Positions 58,772-64,000 of a DNA stretch of 64,000 nucleotides are shown piece after piece. The stretch covers positions 64,001 through 128,000 of the forward strand of contig JAJDEO010000013.1 of the NCBI GenBank assembly GCA_029259745.1, given 5' to 3'. The notes under the pieces were generated by a model that worked only from the letters and a program-made list of their open reading frames with translations, ran no database searches and was not told the origin of the DNA. The stretch comes from Planctomycetota bacterium (GTDB taxonomy: Bacteria; Planctomycetota; B15-G4). The translations under genes and the position numbers were made by a program. Position 1 is the stretch's first letter; each line of letters opens with the position of its first letter.

Positions 58772-60769
58772 TCAGTGGCGCACAGCCTCGATGCGCGCGG
58801 CGCGGACCCCCGAGCGCGGGTGGACGAACGAGGCCTCGACATCGAGCAGCAGCGCGATGTGATCCGTCATCGAGACACCGGGCATCCTCGGGATCGCAAG
58901 GCGCGCGACGCCGTGTTCGTCCACGCGCGCAGCCAGCGTCACGGCGCCCGAACGCGCGAGGCGGCCCAGCGCCGCGGCACGCCAGCCGACGACGCGTGTC
59001 TCGATCTGCGTCGCCTCGAAGGAGAGCTGGTCGTTGTCGACGTCGGGCCCACGCACGATCGCGAACATCCCGACCGTGTTGGCGGGCAGCTCGTCGACGA
59101 CGAGCTCGAACGACGGTTGGGCCGCGCGACGCGATCCCGGCGCTCTGGCAGCGACCGCCGACTCGGGCGCCGCGATCTTGATGACGTCGATCGCCGACAT
59201 CTTCGGTTGGTCCTTCGAGGCGACGAGCCAGACGTCGAGAAAGCCGTCCAGCACGGGCACATCGAAGGTGTGCGTGACGGCCGTGGCGGGCCCCACGTCA
59301 GCGAAGATGTCGTAGTCGTCGAGCACGAGACTGTCCTCGAGCGTCACATCGAACACGCGCCGCCCGACGCCGGGTGGCCCCTGCACGCCCCAGTAGATCT
59401 CGGCGAAGTGCAACGTCACGCGATACGTGCCGGGATCGACGGGGATCTCGTACCTGAACTGCGACGGCGAGCCGCTCGAGCCGTTGCGTTCGCTGCGGTA
59501 GAGCGTGTCGTTCGGCGTGCCGAGGATCTCGAGCGAAGGTGAACCGGTGAACGTTCCACCGCCGGCGAACCATGCGTCGGCACACCAGCCTGGGGCCACG
59601 CTCACAGCTGTGCCCAAGGTCGCCGCCGAGTAGGCGTCGCCGCCACAGTTGAAGCGCGTGAAGGTGTCGAACAAGGAGTCCATCGAACGCACGAAGAGAT
59701 CGTCTTGCGGAGCGACGGCCCCCGTGGCCCCGCCCACCAGCACGACGTCGTTCCCGACGAGCTGCACGCTCGGCGCGTTCAAGGGTTTGGGTAGCGGTGT
59801 CACCTCGCTCCATGCGTCGGTGACAGGGTCGTAGATCGTGATGTTGGCCATCGCACTCTGACCCGTGATCAACGAGCGCCCTCCCGCGATGACGATCTTC
59901 TCTTTCCAGATGAACGTGCTCGGTTCGAAATGCGAGCGCGGCTCGATGAGCTCGGCGCGCTGGGTCCACGTGTCCGTCTCGGGATCGTAGGCTTCGAGCC
60001 AACGCGTGTCGGTCGGTGCGCTGTCGTGCGTGAGCTGCCCACCGATCGAGTAGACGAGCCCGCCGAGGGCTGCGCCGCCAAGATGATTGCGTGGATGCGG
60101 GAGCGGCGCGGCCGTCGACCACCCCGAAGACACATCGTCGAGATCGAGGATCCAGTGCTCGGGTTCGTCGATGCTCTTGTTGACGCCGACGCCGCCGAAG
60201 ACGTGCAGCTTGCGCCCGAGTCGCACCAGCGCGTTGCTGCCCCGCGGCGCTGGCAAGCTGGGGCCGACCGTCCACGTGCCGGCGACCGTGTCGTACTTGA
60301 GGACGGCGTCGGTGGTCGGGCCCGGGTTGTCGCCCGCGAAGCCGCCGGCGATCCAGATGTGACGTCCGTCGACGTCGTAGCCGGCGTGCGTCGGGGGAAT
60401 GCCGGGAACGTCGGTGCCCGTCGTCCACGTGTCCGTCGCGGGGTTGTAGATGTCGACGCGTGAGGAGGCGATCAGTGAGCCGGTCTCGAAGCCACCGATG
60501 AGGAACACGCGACCATCGATCACGACCGTGGCAGCCTCGAAGCGCGGGATCGGCGACGGCGTGCCCGACTTCCACGTGCAGTCGAAGTCGGCGGCAACCG
60601 GCGTCGTCCCGAGGCCCACATCACGCGGCGCCGACGGATGCACCGGCGTCCCCACACTGACCTGCGCAACGCTCGCCGTAGCAAGAACCACGAGCCACGC
60701 AAGTGCACGCGCCAGCCCGCTTGAACGAACCTCGAACAGCGCGCGTCGCGCACCGGAATCAACTCGCAT
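58772..60769 (-). CDS. Secreted Kelch-repeat and malectin-like protein
   Basis: A 665-residue exported protein. The ATG at 60769 (MRVDSGARRALFEVR) precedes an internal signal-peptide-like segment near 20-36. Residues 55-360 hold about six Kelch blades (RVFLIGGFETGS, IWIAGGFAGD, LHVFGGVGVNK, VYSIGGQLTHD, IVIAGGRSLIT, VVLVGGATG). A malectin/di-glucose-binding domain covers about 390-540 (FNCGGDAYSA, YRVTLHFAEIYWGV, DVWLVASKDQPKMSAIDVI). The last 90 residues are a separate beta domain without PFKGG. Both halves are carbohydrate-binding types. Confidence 0.87.
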   Translation of the reverse strand: MRVDSGARRALFEVRSSGLARALAWLVVLATASVAQVSVGTPVHPSAPRDVGLGTTPVAADFDCTWKSGTPSPIPRFEAATVVIDGRVFLIGGFETGSLIASSRVDIYNPATDTWTTGTDVPGIPPTHAGYDVDGRHIWIAGGFAGDNPGPTTDAVLKYDTVAGTWTVGPSLPAPRGSNALVRLGRKLHVFGGVGVNKSIDEPEHWILDLDDVSSGWSTAAPLPHPRNHLGGAALGGLVYSIGGQLTHDSAPTDTRWLEAYDPETDTWTQRAELIEPRSHFEPSTFIWKEKIVIAGGRSLITGQSAMANITIYDPVTDAWSEVTPLPKPLNAPSVQLVGNDVVLVGGATGAVAPQDDLFVRSMDSLFDTFTRFNCGGDAYSAATLGTAVSVAPGWCADAWFAGGGTFTGSPSLEILGTPNDTLYRSERNGSSGSPSQFRYEIPVDPGTYRVTLHFAEIYWGVQGPPGVGRRVFDVTLEDSLVLDDYDIFADVGPATAVTHTFDVPVLDGFLDVWLVASKDQPKMSAIDVIKIAAPESAVAARAPGSRRAAQPSFELVVDELPANTVGMFAIVRGPDVDNDQLSFEATQIETRVVGWRAAALGRLARSGAVTLAARVDEHGVARLAIPRMPGVSMTDHIALLLDVEASFVHPRSGVRAARIEAVRH

Positions 60770-61166
60770 CGCATCGTCTCCCCGCGAGCCCACCACGCCT
60801 TGGCCCGGCGTCTCTCTTCGGCATGTCCGGCCTCGAGAAAAGAGGTGTAAGCCGCCCACCCATCAAGATCGAACGCCCCTAGCCTACCTCCGTGGGCCGT
60901 GGACGTGTGGAGAGGGACGCCCCGGCTGCGCCCCCGAGTCGAGCAAACAGCGTTAGCAGTCTGTTGAAGAACTGCTCCGAGTGCGCCGTGAGTGACCGAG
61001 TGTGTCTTTGCGAGTGTGGGAACGCAGGCGCATCGGTGGATTCGTCGACGCTCCCGCGCTTGCACAGGCGCACTCGGGTGCATGCGGCGCGCCGGATGGG
61101 TTTTTCAACGCGCTGTTAGGATCAGATTGAGACGAAACTATCCATGAGAGTCAAAGGGATGCGGAC
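60770..61166. other. Intergenic region carrying the second MITE-like copy
   Basis: A 397-base gap between divergent genes. It holds the MITE-like element at 60954-61118; the bases before it should carry the promoter of the Kelch-malectin gene and the 48 bases after it the promoter of the DUF932-like gene. Nothing coding is seen. Confidence 0.5.
60954..61118. repeat. MITE-like inverted-repeat element, copy 2
   Basis: About 165 bases with imperfect terminal inverted repeats (TAGCAGTCTGTTGAAGAAC at the left, complement of TAACAGCGCGTTGAAAAAC at the right; both ends carry TA). From CAGTCTGTTGAAG through the GGCGCACTCGG segment it is about 92 percent identical to copy 1, by hand count. The right arm differs and is longer. 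No transposase is near. Confidence 0.75.
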
Positions 61167-62153
61167 ATGGCTGACGACACTTCGGTAACCACTCGCACGC
61201 TGGGTGAGTTTCTTCTCGAATCGATCGAGGCGTTCGTGGCGCGCTCAAACAGCGCTGCCGCGTCGCTCGTCCACCCGGATCATCCGTGGTCTGGGCGCGA
61301 GTCGAGCAACCAGCCGGACCTTCGCGAAGTCGTCCGCGACACGGGCGACGCGAAGTGGGTCGACGAGATCTACGACGCGATGCGCCAGCACGGAGATCAA
61401 GTCCAACTCATCGAGTGCTGCTACAAACCCGGTGACGATGGCTTCACTGCGATCGCCGCCATCGACGAGAGCGCCTCGATTCCTACCGAGCGCGGCGACA
61501 CGGTGCTCGCCGGCTTCGGAGCGGTTCGCGCGGGTCAGAACAACCTGCAGATGTGGCCGCGTCACCTGCGGGTCGCATGCACAAACGGTCTGCCACTCCC
61601 CGGTCGACCCGGCACGGAACTCATCGCAGCCGGCTCGTCACCGGCCGAGGCCGTCGCACACTGTTTTTCGCCGGCCCACACCCTCGAGGCTGCCAACATC
61701 TTCCAATCGATGCGCAGGAGGGTCATTCCTCGCTACCCCAGCGTCCTCGACGCGCCCAACCTCACGGACGACCTCAGTCCTCGCGATGCCCGCGAGCTGC
61801 AGAACTCGAACCTCAAAGATGACCTCAGTCGAGAAGTGGCCGCCGCTTTCGAAGGCATGACGGCAGGCGGTTCAGCGCTGGACCTCTCGTCAGCGCTGAA
61901 CCGACTCATGGCGCGCGAGACGCGCGGTTGCACGACGCCCTGGGAGGTCCTCAACGCGATAACCGCCGACGCACGTGCCGCTCCCGACCTCCTCAGCCGA
62001 CTCGCCTACGAGCGCATCGGCGCCCGGCTGATCCGCCCCTTGGTCGAGGACGAAGGCCAGGCCGGACCGACGCTCGAGACCCTCGAGCGAAGCGCGGCCG
62101 ACCGACGCCGCCGTCGCGCGAGCGCGCCTCGTGCCCTCGCCGCCAAGACCTGA
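61167..62153 (+). CDS. DUF932-like protein
   Basis: A 328-residue cytoplasmic protein; ATG at 61167 follows AAAGGGA. Segments LRVACTNGLPL and TPWEVLNAITADA resemble the DUF932 pattern seen in phage-derived and plasmid proteins, and the whole is alpha/beta with an Arg-rich C-terminus (RRRRRASAPR). The family has no assigned function; members are often near mobile DNA, and a MITE-like element lies just upstream. I place the family call at moderate confidence only. Confidence 0.55.
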   Translation: MADDTSVTTRTLGEFLLESIEAFVARSNSAAASLVHPDHPWSGRESSNQPDLREVVRDTGDAKWVDEIYDAMRQHGDQVQLIECCYKPGDDGFTAIAAIDESASIPTERGDTVLAGFGAVRAGQNNLQMWPRHLRVACTNGLPLPGRPGTELIAAGSSPAEAVAHCFSPAHTLEAANIFQSMRRRVIPRYPSVLDAPNLTDDLSPRDARELQNSNLKDDLSREVAAAFEGMTAGGSALDLSSALNRLMARETRGCTTPWEVLNAITADARAAPDLLSRLAYERIGARLIRPLVEDEGQAGPTLETLERSAADRRRRRASAPRALAAKT

Positions 62154-62237
62154 GACACGCTGAGCGCAGGGAGCCCCTCCCCGACCTCACCGGATCCGCG
62201 CGGTGAATCAAGAAGTCCCCTCTCAACGCCGACCTGA

Positions 62238-63317
<1,080 letters not shown>

Positions 63318-63321
63318 GCAA

Positions 63322-63339
63322 GCCCGGATTCATCCGGGC
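63322..63339 (+). terminator. Hairpin terminator of the deaminase gene
   Basis: A perfect GCCCGGAT / ATCCGGGC palindrome with a two-base centre (effectively 6 bp and a 6-base loop), 5 bases after the stop codon at 63317. No U-tract. Confidence 0.6.
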
Positions 63340-63487
63340 CGACCTCCTGCAATCGCGCCTGAATCCTTCCTTGCAAGGTCCAGCTGCGACCTCGCGACGA
63401 TCGTCCGAGCAACACCCGGGCAAGCCGACAGCAGCGCGCCATCAGACGGAGCTGGAGCCCACGGGCAGCGGGCCGCAGAATGGCGCC

Positions 63488-64000
63488 ATGCACGAGAGCG
63501 ATATCTTCGGCGGTGGTGACTGGCGCACGCGACTCGACCAGATCGTCGCCACGATGCGCGACGTCAGCCACCAGACCGATCCGCAGGAGATGGTCCGCAT
63601 CTATCGCGGCCGGATGGCCGAGATGACGCGCGTCGACGGGTTCCTGTCGTTGACGCGCCGCGGGTTCGAGGCCCCGGCCTTCCGCGTCGCGCGCGACAAC
63701 CGTTGGACGAACCAGCCCGACCCTTGGATCGAACCGGAGAAGCTGCCCGTCATCGAGGGCGGCATCCTGTCGGAGCTGATCTACGGCAACGAGCCGCAGC
63801 TCATCAACGATTTCCATGCCAACCCGAACGACCCGGGCTTCAAGCATCTCGAGGGCATGCGCTCGCTCGCGGCGATTCCGGTCTTCGACGGCGGCGAGGC
63901 GCTAAACCTCGTCGTGCACATGCGCAATCGCGCGGACGCTTTCGACCCCGACAGCTTCCCGCAGATGGTCTGGATGACGAACCTCTTCAGCCGTGCGACC
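63488..64000 (+). CDS. GAF-domain signalling protein, 3' truncated by window
   Basis: The frame is open to the window end (171 codons, start ATG 63488). Residues 10-40 are a helical lead (WRTRLDQIVATMRDVSHQT), followed by a GAF domain with VDGFLSLTRRGFEAPAF, VIEGGILSELI, YGNEPQLINDFHANP, LRSLAAIPVFDGGEALNLVVHMR. In Planctomycetota this arrangement usually precedes a PP2C/SpoIIE-type phosphatase or histidine-kinase domain, which would lie beyond the window. Cytoplasmic, no signal peptide. Confidence 0.7.
   Translation, partial: MHESDIFGGGDWRTRLDQIVATMRDVSHQTDPQEMVRIYRGRMAEMTRVDGFLSLTRRGFEAPAFRVARDNRWTNQPDPWIEPEKLPVIEGGILSELIYGNEPQLINDFHANPNDPGFKHLEGMRSLAAIPVFDGGEALNLVVHMRNRADAFDPDSFPQMVWMTNLFSRAT

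Noticed and set aside
60954..62153. Prophage or integrated element around the DUF932-like gene
   Set aside because: Only a MITE-like element and one gene of a family sometimes found in phages are present; no integrase, structural or lysis genes, and neighbours are ordinary.

Overview
This is a GC-rich, densely coding, non-ribosomal stretch of a bacterial chromosome. It looks planctomycetal, probably a deep-branching marine Planctomycetota lineage. The evidence is the set of families: a PSCyt1/PSCyt2/PSD1 cytochrome-type protein next to a DUF1501 protein, a DUF1570-like HExxH protein, Tat-exported GFO/IDH/MocA oxidoreductase, ECF sigma factors next to eukaryotic-type Ser/Thr kinases, a kinase fused to a formylglycine-generating-enzyme domain, and many large secreted proteins. 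I saw no rRNA, tRNA, CRISPR array, transposase or integrase. Most long antisense ORFs are high-GC shadows.

Layout. 1-6076: three-gene overlapping operon (PSCyt1-PSD1 protein, DUF1501 protein, PSCyt1-LRR-YHS-like protein). 6455-6979 (minus): membrane-anchored thioredoxin-fold protein whose active site is interrupted by an in-frame TGA exactly where the first Cys of CxxC belongs (U-S-G-C), with a bacterial SECIS-like hairpin just downstream; this is a candidate selenoprotein. 7154-10833: a signalling block (REC-histidine kinase, tandem-REC regulator, single-REC regulator, degenerate receiver). 10844-11754: RyR-domain protein and ECF sigma factor. 11946-25316: secreted proteins, including a gingipain-like C25 peptidase, a metzincin protease and a HEAT-repeat protein, plus a kinase-FGE fusion and an SDR-DUF2867 protein. 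25566-34330: oxidoreductase, ion channel, HExxH protein, beta-helix protein, SixA-like phosphatase and small CPCC protein. 34648-45380: secreted proteins, divergent ECF/kinase pair, acyltransferase, lipoprotein. 45455-60769: secreted hydrolases, MscS channel, EEP phosphatase, serine hydrolase, NHL/TPR protein, beta-helix and Kelch-malectin proteins. 61167-64000: DUF932-like protein, adenine deaminase, start of a GAF-domain protein.

The strongest unifying signal is a roughly 115-residue C-terminal domain carried by at least eight proteins with unrelated N-terminal parts (peptidase C25, beta-helix, repeat proteins and others) and by one orphan ORF. It has a central P-F/L-K-G-G-x-L motif, a late L/A-S-N-A motif, and ends with a Pro placed directly before the stop codon. 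It behaves like a shared secretion or surface-attachment tag and I do not recognise it as a named family.

Other structure: two copies, 26 kb apart, of a short MITE-like inverted-repeat element, one of which supplies the stop codon of the preceding gene; a second, unrelated inverted-repeat element; several strong hairpin terminators; and gene remnants (SnoaL-like, FG-GAP-like, orphan C-terminal domain).
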